The notes below the pieces were generated by a model. That model made no database searches and was not told where the DNA came from. It saw only the letters and a program-made list of their open reading frames with translations. Shown here one piece after another: positions 1-6,282 of a stretch of 11,134 nt of DNA. Origin of the DNA: Bacteroidales bacterium (GTDB lineage: Bacteria > Bacteroidota > Bacteroidia > Bacteroidales > JAOZVK01); contig JAOZVK010000147.1 in the NCBI GenBank assembly GCA_029938185.1, positions 1 to 11,134 on the forward strand, written 5' to 3'. Within the stretch, counting starts at the first letter, position 1. Each line of letters starts with the position of its first letter. A program made the translations under genes and the position numbers.

Positions 1-242
1 AGAAATGGCTGAATAATAGATAAATACAAAAGTAGAGATATTATAATAATAATAAAAAGTTTTTTAATATACTGTATATCTGATAATAGTAACTATTGAG
101 AAGTACTAATCCAAAAAAATAAAAAATAAACTATTAAAAAATAACTTTCCGATTTGTTTTTTATGAATTATTTTGTAACCTTATTTTAGGACAAGACATA
201 AGTCATCTGACTGATTCAAGCTGTCAGACGGATAACTATTAC
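1..242. other. Intergenic sequence, no gene seen
   Basis: Very A+T-rich sequence with no credible reading frame on either strand. The only structure I see is a short imperfect palindrome at 206-228 (TCTGAC / GTCAGA, 11-nt loop). It leads directly into the dispersed repeat that begins near 243 and abuts the creD stop codon. Confidence 0.6.
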
Positions 243-346
243 CTAAGTACTGTTACAAAAATTTTTCGACCTATACCTATTCATAACTTACTGATTAAAT
301 TACCTTTGTACTAATGTGTAGCAACTATAAATAGGTAGAAGACCTT
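243..346 (+). repeat. Dispersed ~100-bp intergenic repeat, copy R1
   Basis: Best-preserved copy, together with R4 (10866-10969, opposite strand), of a repeat found at least four times in this window. R1 and R4 share long runs such as ATAACTTACTGATT and GCAACTATAAATAGGT, ending in a small palindrome of the form AGGT-N-GAAGACCTT. By eye they are well over 80% identical across about 104 bp. R1 ends 4 nt from the creD stop codon (351-353), so it forms the immediate 3' flank of that gene. The repeat has no coding potential. It could be a non-autonomous mobile element, or it could supply a 3'-end hairpin; I cannot tell which. Confidence 0.75.
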
Positions 347-350
347 AAAT

Positions 351-1700
351 TCATTTTCGAGAACTTAAATTATACCAATCAATATTTCTTGACAAGAACA
401 TAACTGTTGAAAGTACTGTAAATAATCCTATGCTTCCGAGTAGTAATGCATAATCTTGTAATTGTAATGTAACAAATAAGAAACCGTATAATATAGTTAA
501 AATACTTCCTGTAAGCATAGATACTTTAATGTTTTTAAATATACCCTGTGCATATATCGTTATTAAAATTATAACAGATATGCTTGATAATATGTAAGCT
601 ATATTAAATTTCATATGTTCGGAGAATGATAATAACAGTGTGTAAAAAATTATTAATGCCAAACCTGTTAATAAATATTGAATTGGGTGAATTCTGTTTT
701 TATTAAAAATTTCGACAAAAAAGAACACCAAAAATGTAAGTGCAATAAACATAATGGCATATTTAGCAGTACGCATTGTTTTTTGATATTCATCAACTGG
801 AATTAATAGATTGAGACCAAAAGAAGAGCCAGATACTTTGTAATCCATATTTTTCCATTGTTGAGGATATTCTCTATTTAGATGTAATATTTTCCAGTTT
901 GCAGTAAAACCGTCTTTATCAATATTTCTTGTATCGGGTAGAAATGCACCTGAAAAACTTGGATTGTTCCAACTTGATTTCAGTATTACATTTGTTTCTT
1001 TTCCCAAAGGAACAAAATTTAGATTCTGACTCCCTTTTAATGAAATATCAAACGAAAATTCATATTGTTTGTTTATAACTGTTTCTAAATTAAGCTTTGT
1101 ACTTAATCCCGAAATAATTACATCTTTTGATTCTAATCCGGGATTTAATGATAGTTTTTCTTTGCCCCACATTATATCTATTTTTTCTTCAATTCCGCGC
1201 ATATCAGATATACCTATTGATATATATGCATCTTTCCATATTATATTATCGTTATTAATAGATAATTCCTTGAAATTGGGTCGTTCAATATTACCTTTTA
1301 TATTCAGTTTTGTTGTATACAATATTACTTCATATATTCCTCTATATCTTATTTCGGGAAATAATTCGCCTTCGATTTTAAGGTTTTTTGGTAAAAAATG
1401 TGCGTATCTGATTTCTTCTAATGTAATTAGTTTATTATACTTATCATACGAACTTGTATAGACTTTATATGGTATTGTAACTACAGGTCCTGTTATTGTT
1501 TGAGAATCGCCCCATTTTGAACTAACTTCATAAATAGCAGAACGTTGTGTGCTTTCACGTTCCCTGATTAAAGACTTTATCATTTCGGTTGGTATTAATA
1601 GTATCAACATCAAAAATCCTATTGAAAACAGTCTCACTATTAGAGAATTTCGCAACCACATGTTAAATTTCTCGAAAAAAGATAAATCATTATTTGTCAT
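351..1700 (-). CDS. creD: CreD-family inner-membrane protein
   Basis: A 449-residue protein, matching the usual ~450 residues of CreD. There is an N-terminal membrane helix (about 22-38), a large extracytoplasmic domain (about 45-310), then a compact bundle of helices (about 313-333, 340-360, 366-387, 394-414, 417-437). Recognisable family signatures are the GPVVTIPY stretch near 71-78, SSWNNPSFSGAFLP near 242-255, LNREYPQQW near 274-282, and HPIQYLLTGLALIIFY near 338-353 followed by SFSEH. In enterobacteria CreD belongs to the CreBC regulon and affects envelope integrity and resistance to colicins and beta-lactams; its biochemical activity is unknown. Here there is no CreBC pair, and a small winged-helix regulator precedes it instead. 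The ATG at 1700 is chosen because the family N-terminus aligns. The leader upstream is long (483 nt) and interrupted by repeats. Confidence 0.93.
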   Translation of the reverse strand: MTNNDLSFFEKFNMWLRNSLIVRLFSIGFLMLILLIPTEMIKSLIRERESTQRSAIYEVSSKWGDSQTITGPVVTIPYKVYTSSYDKYNKLITLEEIRYAHFLPKNLKIEGELFPEIRYRGIYEVILYTTKLNIKGNIERPNFKELSINNDNIIWKDAYISIGISDMRGIEEKIDIMWGKEKLSLNPGLESKDVIISGLSTKLNLETVINKQYEFSFDISLKGSQNLNFVPLGKETNVILKSSWNNPSFSGAFLPDTRNIDKDGFTANWKILHLNREYPQQWKNMDYKVSGSSFGLNLLIPVDEYQKTMRTAKYAIMFIALTFLVFFFVEIFNKNRIHPIQYLLTGLALIIFYTLLLSFSEHMKFNIAYILSSISVIILITIYAQGIFKNIKVSMLTGSILTILYGFLFVTLQLQDYALLLGSIGLFTVLSTVMFLSRNIDWYNLSSRK

Positions 1701-1760
1701 TTTGTTTAATATTAATTAGTTAAAAGATAAATGTTAAAAATAAGGCTACCCGTCAGAAAT

Positions 1761-1824
1761 TGGACAGTCTTGTTTATCAGGTATTTCGTAACAGGATAAA
1801 AATCAATCCTGTAAATCCTGTCCA
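1761..1824. repeat. Imperfect palindromic repeat TGGACAG...CTGTCCA
   Basis: TGGACAG at 1761-1767 is the reverse complement of CTGTCCA at 1818-1824. Inside it, ACAGGAT (1791-1797) pairs with ATCCTGT (1806-1812) around TAAAAATCA, and AATCCTGT occurs twice in tandem (1805-1812 and 1814-1821). The result is a nested stem-loop in the creD leader. This AATCCTGTAAATCCTGTC-type sequence resembles a repeat seen in many environmental bacteria (recalled, not checked). No protein is encoded. Confidence 0.55.
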
Positions 1825-1835
1825 ATAATATACGT

Positions 1836-2079
1836 GTGGTCTTATAAAAATTAATAAATTACAACAATTTTATTAGTTCTAATTTTATTCTTTTTTTTAT
1901 AATATTGCTTTTGCCCTCAGGGCGTTCTTACTCGTGAATGTATTTATACATAGGGCGTTGCCCCATGTTAATGCTTATGCCCTTTCAGGGCGAAAAAAAC
2001 TAACAACGAAAAAAAAAACATTTTAGGAACTATTAAAAAAATGAAATAAGCTATTTTTGGGCAGTTTTTATAAGACCAC
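1836..2079. mobile_element. 244-bp MITE-like element with 15-bp terminal inverted repeats
   Basis: The left end GTGGTCTTATAAAAA (1836-1850) is the exact reverse complement of the right end TTTTTATAAGACCAC (2065-2079). TATACGT lies directly outside both ends (1829-1835 and 2080-2086), like a 7-bp target duplication. The right flank continues with GTGGTCTTAT (2087-2096), so the whole 17-mer starting at TATACGT is directly repeated at 1829-1845 and 2080-2096. There is no transposase gene inside; the interior holds a REP-type hairpin cluster. I infer a non-autonomous insertion or a recombination product in the leader between the regulator and creD. The extra right-hand repeat makes the exact boundaries uncertain. 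Confidence 0.6.
1913..1991. repeat. REP-like cluster of four hairpins (GCCC/GGGC type)
   Basis: Four palindromes follow each other: GCCCTCAGGGC (1913-1923), TGTATTTATACA (1939-1950), GGGCGTTGCCC (1953-1963) and GCCCTTTCAGGGC (1979-1991). The G+C-rich arms stand out sharply from the A+T-rich surroundings. The order of motifs, with GGGCGTTGCCC followed by ATGTTAATGCTTATGCCC, resembles REP elements common in Bacteroidota genomes, which are thought to be moved by REP-associated tyrosine transposases. No such transposase is in the window. The cluster lies inside the larger inverted-repeat-bounded element. Confidence 0.7.
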
Positions 2080-2100
2080 TATACGTGTGGTCTTATTTTT
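2070..2100 (+). terminator. Perfect hairpin followed by T-tract
   Basis: ATAAGACCAC (2070-2079), loop TATACGT, then GTGGTCTTAT (2087-2096) followed by TTTT. The 10-bp perfect stem and trailing U-tract have the form of an intrinsic terminator on the plus strand, although no plus-strand gene lies upstream. On the minus strand the same hairpin sits in the path from the regulator gene to creD and is followed by ATAAAAA, which is a poor U-tract. Its arms are the ends of the adjoining inverted-repeat element, so it may be a by-product of insertion. Confidence 0.4.
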
Positions 2101-2137
2101 GTTATACTTTTTTTTCATTTTAAAAATTGTTAAAAGC

Positions 2138-2153
2138 ACTTTGAATTACAAAG
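2138..2153. promoter_or_regulatory. Second ACTTTG-N5-CAAAG operator-like palindrome
   Basis: ACTTTG-AATTA-CAAAG differs from the palindrome at 3988-4004 at only one spacer base and the last base of the right arm (C instead of T). Flanking bases are also shared (TAAAAG just upstream of both). It lies 30 nt past the regulator stop codon, in the creD leader. Read on the minus strand it contains CGCTTTG, a poor match to a -7 element. The likeliest role is a binding site for the winged-helix protein controlling creD separately; this is inferred from position and similarity only. Confidence 0.5.
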
Positions 2154-2183
2154 CGAATTTTGTAAAAAAAATGGATATTCAAA

Positions 2184-2486
2184 TTATCCTTTTTGACTTT
2201 TAATAAGGTGTTCAAGAGCATTTAAGTGTTCTTTAAATGCATTTTTTCCCTTTTTTGTTATCATGTAATTAGTTTTAGGTTTGCGTCCTATAAATAATTT
2301 ATGGACAGTTATTAGTTCGTTTTTTTCTAAAGCTTTCAGATGACTTGCTAAGTTTCCATCTGTTACTTCCAATAATTTTTTTAAAGTGTTAAAATCAACT
2401 TTGTCATTTACCACTAATATTGACATAGCACCCAAACGAATTCTACTTTCAAAAAGTTTATTTATATTTGTTATAAGGCTTTTCAC
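2184..2486 (-). CDS. Winged-helix transcriptional regulator
   Basis: A 100-residue single-domain DNA-binding protein of the short MarR/ArsR-like winged-helix type often placed beside creD in Bacteroidota. Visible elements are an N-terminal helix with the motif INKLFESRIRLGAMSIL (about 8-24), the helix-turn-helix around DFNTLKKLLEVTDGNLASHLKALEKN (about 32-57, where TDGNLASHLKALE is the recognition helix), and a wing of ITVHKLFIGRKPKTNYMITKKG (about 59-80). There is no ligand domain or cysteine cluster. The start is GTG, since the ATG overlapping it by one base is in another frame and family members begin at MKSLI. The gene lies between the 214-residue membrane gene and creD. Two matching palindromes, one at the first gene's promoter and one just after this gene, are plausible operators, suggesting autoregulation of the locus. 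Confidence 0.88.
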   Translation of the reverse strand: MKSLITNINKLFESRIRLGAMSILVVNDKVDFNTLKKLLEVTDGNLASHLKALEKNELITVHKLFIGRKPKTNYMITKKGKNAFKEHLNALEHLIKSQKG

Positions 2487-2508
2487 ATCTAATAAGCTAA
2501 GTTTTTAT

Positions 2509-2529
2509 AGTCTTTGACCTATTTAATGT
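2509..2529 (-). repeat. Fragment of the ~100-bp dispersed repeat (R5)
   Basis: The run TTTGACCTATTTAATGT at 2513-2529 is the reverse complement of the end of repeat copy R3 (9513-9529, ACATTAAATAGGTCAAA). Beyond it the match fades. It lies upstream of the regulator's GTG start. It is either a decayed inverted copy or a conserved end piece. The rest of the 2487-2753 spacer contains only copy R2 and no gene that I can support. Confidence 0.45.
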
Positions 2530-2640
2530 TGTGGTCATTGTTTTCATATCGCTAAATTTGTTAAATATTTTACTTCTGATTCTTTTGCGATAAATATTTC
2601 AAGTTGTTGTTTTTCCTGAAATCCTTTTATTTTTGATTTA

Positions 2641-2728
2641 AATACTGTTACAAAAAAGATTGACATTTACTTATTTGTAACTTCTTAATTAAGCTATCTT
2701 TACACTAATACATAGCGTAGCGAAGCTA
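2641..2728 (+). repeat. Dispersed ~100-bp intergenic repeat, copy R2
   Basis: A diverged copy of the R1/R4 repeat. It starts with AATACTGTTACAAAAA, the counterpart of GTACTGTTACAAAAA in R1, and continues through AACTTCTTAATTAAG and ACTAATACATAGC in the same order and spacing. The end differs: instead of the AGGT..GACCTT palindrome it has a small hairpin, GTAGC-GAA-GCTAC (2716-2728). It lies between the 3' end of the 68-residue gene and the regulator. Confidence 0.55.
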
Positions 2729-2753
2729 CAAACAAAATTGATAAATTATTACT

Positions 2754-2960
2754 TTAAGCAAGTCTGATAGTTTCTATTTTTGCAAAACGTCCGCTCCATT
2801 TTTCAAAAAAATCATCTATTGATTTCTTTTCTTTTTTCTTTTTTGCAACTGGTTTAAACATTACAATGATTTCTATTTCTTGATTTTTATATCTGCTAAT
2901 CTCTGGAATTTTAATAACACCGTTTTCCAAAACAATTGTTTCAAATTTATATGCTTTCAT
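2754..2960 (-). CDS. Small antitoxin-like protein, possibly C-terminally truncated
   Basis: A 68-residue protein starting MKAYKFETIVLENGVIKIPEISRYKNQEIEIIVMFKP. The ENGVIKIPE strand-turn-strand is typical of small proteins that resemble the DNA-binding half of AbrB- or DUF2281-type antitoxins. A lysine-rich linker (VAKKKKEKKS, about 39-48) and a short FFEKWSGRF segment follow. The frame can be extended upstream to 3017, but the extra residues (MIFGCFLLIIIKMSLKNTK) look like translated spacer, so I start at the MKAY methionine. Similar proteins, as I recall them, continue about 15-20 residues past the WSG motif, whereas this one ends soon after with ETIRLA, suggesting a late frameshift or truncation. 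No toxin partner lies next to it. Function is not established. Confidence 0.55.
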   Translation of the reverse strand: MKAYKFETIVLENGVIKIPEISRYKNQEIEIIVMFKPVAKKKKEKKSIDDFFEKWSGRFAKIETIRLA

Positions 2961-3324
2961 TTTTGTATTTTTTAAAGACATTTTTATAATAATAAGTAAA
3001 AAACAGCCAAATATCAAGTTTTAATGTGTATTTTCATTTTGCTTTTTTGTATGGTGCTTGCAAAAGCTCACACAATAATTGAGTTTTTCCATTGCTCACT
3101 TTATAAATGGTTTTACTACATTTTTTTTTGTAATTTTCATTTTGCAAAGATAAGAATTATTGTCTTTTTTTTAGTTGAGCACAACTTTCAGATTTGCATC
3201 ATTATTTTCACCTCTTAAGTAGGTCGATATATAAAAACAACACTTTTGTTTTTATTATTATGCTGTTTATCAAGCGTAAGCAAAATTGTTAATTATCCAT
3301 TATCCATTGTTCATTGTTAATTAC
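2961..3324. other. Long intergenic spacer, no gene seen
   Basis: 364 nt between the 214-residue membrane gene and the 68-residue gene. I see no supported gene on either strand; the short frame readable at 3024-3218 is a run of hydrophobic and aromatic residues with no RBS or domain. The spacer contains an A/T hairpin (3231-3255) and short near-repeats such as AATTATCCATTATCCATTG (3290-3308). Confidence 0.5.
3231..3255 (-). terminator. A/T-rich hairpin downstream of the membrane-protein gene
   Basis: ATAAAAACAA (3231-3240) and TTGTTTTTAT (3246-3255) form a perfect 10-bp stem with a CACTT loop. On the minus strand it lies about 70 nt past the stop of the 214-residue gene and ends in TTTTTATAT, so it could terminate that transcript. 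If so, the 68-residue gene and the regulator would need their own promoters. The stem is weak because it is nearly all A-T. Confidence 0.35.
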
Positions 3325-3969
3325 TTACTGCCCTTTATTTTTCTCATATTTACTATACATCAATATACCATATATTATATGCATAAAACCAAATCCAATT
3401 ACCCAAAACAGCAAACCATGACCAATAAATATTCCTGCCATTATTCCTAAAGCAATTTCAATTATTCCTAAATATCTAATATCGTTAAGGGTATACCTGC
3501 TACCGTTTATTAATGACAAACCATAGAATATTAATGTTGATGCTGCTACCATATGTGTTGCTCCCTGAATAATAAGTAAGAACGAAAAAATTCCTCCCGA
3601 AGCTAATGGTAAAAACAAGTTTATAATCAATTGTTTTGCTGTATTATCCCATAATGGTATACCTTTTCTTTTAGAATTTCGTGTGGTAAAAAAAACACCA
3701 AACGAAATTGCTAAACTCAAAATAACAATAGCATCAACAATTAATAATATTATCATTTCGTTAAAAACTGATAAATTTGTTAATATTAAACTTTTATCGT
3801 TGTTCGGAAAATAAATATAAATATACCAATAGGCTATTAATGAGCCAATAATTGCAAATACCCCTGCAAAAACTCCTGAAAGCCCACTTAACGAAATAAA
3901 ACGCGACGAACGTTCCATTAATGAGCGTATCTGTGTTAAATCTTCAAGGTGCTTATTTTGTTCATTCAT
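3325..3969 (-). CDS. Polytopic membrane protein of the creD / winged-helix cluster
   Basis: A 214-residue protein with a short cytoplasmic N-terminus (MNEQNKHLEDLTQIRSLMERSSRFISLSGLSG) followed by about six membrane helices, near 28-52, 70-94, 113-133, 137-155, 164-182 and 184-203. The charged LEDLTQIRSLMERSS segment before the first helix is a conserved-looking feature of a family I recall next to small winged-helix regulators in Bacteroidota. No catalytic motif is visible and no biochemical role is known to me. The ATG at 3969 lies about 30 nt downstream of a good TAnnTTTG promoter, which supports this start. It is the first gene of the minus-strand locus, and the palindrome over its promoter suggests control by the winged-helix protein. 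Confidence 0.8.
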   Translation of the reverse strand: MNEQNKHLEDLTQIRSLMERSSRFISLSGLSGVFAGVFAIIGSLIAYWYIYIYFPNNDKSLILTNLSVFNEMIILLIVDAIVILSLAISFGVFFTTRNSKRKGIPLWDNTAKQLIINLFLPLASGGIFSFLLIIQGATHMVAASTLIFYGLSLINGSRYTLNDIRYLGIIEIALGIMAGIFIGHGLLFWVIGFGFMHIIYGILMYSKYEKNKGQ

Positions 3970-3987
3970 CTACTCGTTTTTAAAAGT

Positions 3988-4004
3988 ACTTTGAATTGCA
4001 AAGT
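3988..4004. promoter_or_regulatory. Operator-like palindrome ACTTTG-N5-CAAAGT
   Basis: A perfect 6-bp inverted repeat around AATTG, 19 nt upstream of the start codon of the 214-residue membrane gene. Its right arm overlaps the -7 promoter element on the minus strand (TAACTTTG), so a bound protein would block RNA polymerase. A near-copy lies at 2138-2153 next to the regulator gene. I infer this is the target of the winged-helix regulator. Confidence 0.6.
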
Positions 4005-4030
4005 TAGTAATTTAACAGAACTATACAAAA
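3999..4030 (-). promoter_or_regulatory. Bacteroidota-type promoter for the minus-strand locus
   Basis: On the minus strand TTTTG (4030-4026) is followed after 19 nt by TAACTTTG (4006-3999), an exact match to the Bacteroidota -7 consensus TAnnTTTG. Transcription would begin near 3992, giving a leader of a little over 20 nt before the ATG at 3969. Confidence 0.65.
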
Positions 4031-4053
4031 TTAATTATCAACAAAAATACTCT

Positions 4054-4080
4054 CAGTTCACAGTTCACTGTTCACAGTCC
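4054..4080. repeat. Short 7-mer tandem repeat
   Basis: CAGTTCA, CAGTTCA, CTGTTCA and CAGTCCT follow each other directly. The repeat lies between the two divergent promoters, in the 297-nt spacer 3970-4266 that otherwise holds only those promoters and the operator-like palindrome. Similar GTTCACAGTTCAC runs occur as non-coding repeats in other Bacteroidota (recalled, not checked). No function is evident. Confidence 0.5.
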
Positions 4081-4193
4081 TCATGGGAATACCTTACTTC
4101 TTGGCTGCCTTCCGAAGACTTAAAGACTGCGAATTGTAAAAGGACTAATTTATAAATTTGTAAAATAAAAAATAAAAAATCAATTATTATTTA

Positions 4194-4222
4194 TTGTAAA
4201 TAATTTTAATATATTAATTTTG
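4194..4222 (+). promoter_or_regulatory. Bacteroidota-type promoter for the LtaS-like gene
   Basis: TTG at 4194-4196 is followed after 18 nt by TAATTTTG (4215-4222), an exact TAnnTTTG -7 element. A start near 4229 would leave a leader of about 38 nt before the ATG at 4267. The surrounding DNA is almost pure A+T, so chance matches are possible. Confidence 0.5.
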
Positions 4223-4266
4223 CAAAAAAAAATATAATTTTACAAAAATTAATTTATAATATCTAC

Positions 4267-6183
4267 ATGCATAATTATTTTCAACATTTCAAACTTCTTA
4301 GAAAGCGATTATTTTTTCTTATTTTTCTATTTGCATTAACCCGCCTGTTTTTTTACTTTAATAATTACTCAAATTTTTCTGATATTGGTTTTTTCGAATT
4401 ACTAAAAATATTGTTTTTTGGTTTAAGGTTCGATATTTCGGCATTGGTTTATGCTAATCTTTTATTTATCATACTTCATATAATTCCAGGCGAATTTAAA
4501 GATTCTAAAAAATATCAATTATTTACAAAAACATTGTTTGTAATAACGAGTTCATTACTTTTATTAGCAAACCTTGCAGATTCTGAATATTTTAAATTTA
4601 CAAAAAAACGTTCATCTGCCTATGTATTGGATTTATTTGGATTTAGTGGTATCGAAAGTGATGCAACAAGACAACTTCCCGAATTTATTACTCAATATTG
4701 GTATATAACACTGACATGGATTATTTTAGTTTATATAGTCATAAAAAAATATCGTAAGTTGGATCGTCGCAAGTTTTTTTACTTTAAAATGACTCCCAAA
4801 ATCATAATTAAACAAAGTATTTGGTTTTTAATTATATCCGGAATATTTATAGTTTTTGCACGTGGAGGATTTCAACTAAAACCATTAAGAATAATTAATG
4901 CTGCAAGTTATACAAGTCCCCAAAACATACCGCTTATTCTTAATACTCCATTTACAATAATGAAAACACTTGGCTCGAAAAAATTACCTGAGAAAAATTA
5001 TTTTGAACAAAATAAATTAGATAATATTTATAGTCCTCTTGTCAAATATACAAGTAACTCTAATTTTAAAAAAGATAATGTTATTGTAATAATTCTCGAA
5101 AGTTTTTCAAACGAATATATTGGTGCTTTCAATAAAGGCAAAGGCTACACACCTTTTCTTGATTCATTAATAAAAAAAAGCTTAACATTTTCAAATGCTT
5201 ATGCTAATGGAACTCAATCTATTGAAGCTCTTCCATCAGTATTATCTGGCTTACCTGCTTTGATGGATAATCCATTTATTACATCAGATTATTCATCGAA
5301 CGAACTAAATAGTATTGCAAGCCTATTGCGAGAATATAATTATGAGACCAGTATATTTCATGGTTTGACAAATGGTTCAATGGGCTTTGATAATTTTGCC
5401 AGTGTTGCTCAAATCGAAAAATATTATGGTAGGTCAGAATATGACAACGAAGACCACTATGATGGGCGATGGGGAATATTCGATGAAGAATTTTCGCAAT
5501 ATACAGCTAAAGAATTGGACAAAACCAAACGACCTTTTTTTAGTTGTTATATGACATTATCTTCGCATAATCCTTACACAGTACCAGAAAATTACAAAGA
5601 TAGATTTACAAAAGGAGAAGATATTCACAAGGTTATTTCATATGCCGATTTTGCTTTAAAAAGATTCTTTGAAACTATATCAAAAATGCCTTGGTACAAA
5701 AATACTCTTTTTGTAATAACTGCTGACCATACAGGACCAGCTTTTGATGAATTTCATAAAAATAAAGTTGGAAGATATTCAGTTCCTATTATTTTTCATC
5801 ACCCATCGGATACAACATTACAAGGTTTAAATGACTATACAATTGTACAGCAAACAGATATTTTACCATCAATTATGGATTACCTTAATTATCCTAAACC
5901 TCTGGTTTGTTTTGGTAATAGTGTTTTTGATAAAAAATCAGAAAGATTTGCTGTAAACTATATTAGTGGGATTTATCAAATTATTAAAGATGATTATTCT
6001 TTGCAGTTCGATGGTGAAAAAACAATATCTTTGTTTGATATAAAAACAGATAAGTTATTAAAAAATAATCTTATAGATAAAAGAGATAATACAGTTCTAA
6101 AACTTGAAAATAAACTTAAAGCTATTATTCAATCATATAATAAACGAATGAATGATAATAATTTAACAAGAAAAAAGAAATAA
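4267..6183 (+). CDS. LtaS-like membrane sulfatase-fold transferase
   Basis: A 638-residue protein of the lipoteichoic-acid-synthase-like branch of the alkaline phosphatase superfamily. Five N-terminal membrane helices (about 14-31, 56-74, 86-104, 144-159, 184-199) precede an extracytoplasmic catalytic domain (about 270-560). The metal-site pieces are in the right order: E278 in VIIILESFSNEY, the nucleophile T316 in ANGTQSIEALPS, H434 in LSSHNPYTVP, and D487-H488 in FVITADHTG. S. aureus LtaS has the same layout and a similar length. In Gram-negative bacteria relatives transfer phosphoglycerol or phosphoethanolamine to glycans or lipids; the substrate here cannot be read from sequence. It is 99 nt upstream of the PEP mutase gene on the same strand, so a role in decorating the surface with a phosphonate is possible but only inferred. 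The C-terminal tail is lysine-rich. Confidence 0.88.
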   Translation: MHNYFQHFKLLRKRLFFLIFLFALTRLFFYFNNYSNFSDIGFFELLKILFFGLRFDISALVYANLLFIILHIIPGEFKDSKKYQLFTKTLFVITSSLLLLANLADSEYFKFTKKRSSAYVLDLFGFSGIESDATRQLPEFITQYWYITLTWIILVYIVIKKYRKLDRRKFFYFKMTPKIIIKQSIWFLIISGIFIVFARGGFQLKPLRIINAASYTSPQNIPLILNTPFTIMKTLGSKKLPEKNYFEQNKLDNIYSPLVKYTSNSNFKKDNVIVIILESFSNEYIGAFNKGKGYTPFLDSLIKKSLTFSNAYANGTQSIEALPSVLSGLPALMDNPFITSDYSSNELNSIASLLREYNYETSIFHGLTNGSMGFDNFASVAQIEKYYGRSEYDNEDHYDGRWGIFDEEFSQYTAKELDKTKRPFFSCYMTLSSHNPYTVPENYKDRFTKGEDIHKVISYADFALKRFFETISKMPWYKNTLFVITADHTGPAFDEFHKNKVGRYSVPIIFHHPSDTTLQGLNDYTIVQQTDILPSIMDYLNYPKPLVCFGNSVFDKKSERFAVNYISGIYQIIKDDYSLQFDGEKTISLFDIKTDKLLKNNLIDKRDNTVLKLENKLKAIIQSYNKRMNDNNLTRKKK

Positions 6184-6186
6184 TGA

Positions 6187-6254
6187 CTGGCATAGCCAGA
6201 ATAAATAAATTTAAGGACACAGATATACAGTATGATTAAAATTTTGTGCCTTAA
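6187..6254. other. Two stem-loops between the LtaS-like gene and aepX
   Basis: A tight hairpin CTGGC-ATA-GCCAG (6187-6199) begins 4 nt after the stop codon. A second, bulged stem pairs TTAAGGACACA (6211-6221) with TGTGCCTTAA (6245-6254). Neither is followed by a clear T-tract, so they look more like attenuating or processing structures than a full terminator. The two genes may still be partly co-transcribed. Confidence 0.35.
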
Positions 6255-6282
6255 TTATAATAATATGGTAAATTAAAAAAAC

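Noticed and set aside
1069..1461. Plus-strand 130-residue open frame inside creD
   Set aside because: Antisense shadow of the creD coding sequence, with no RBS, promoter or recognisable domain.
3949..4155. Plus-strand 68-residue frame across the divergent promoter region
   Set aside because: It runs through two promoter elements, an operator-like palindrome and a 7-mer tandem, with no domain or RBS.
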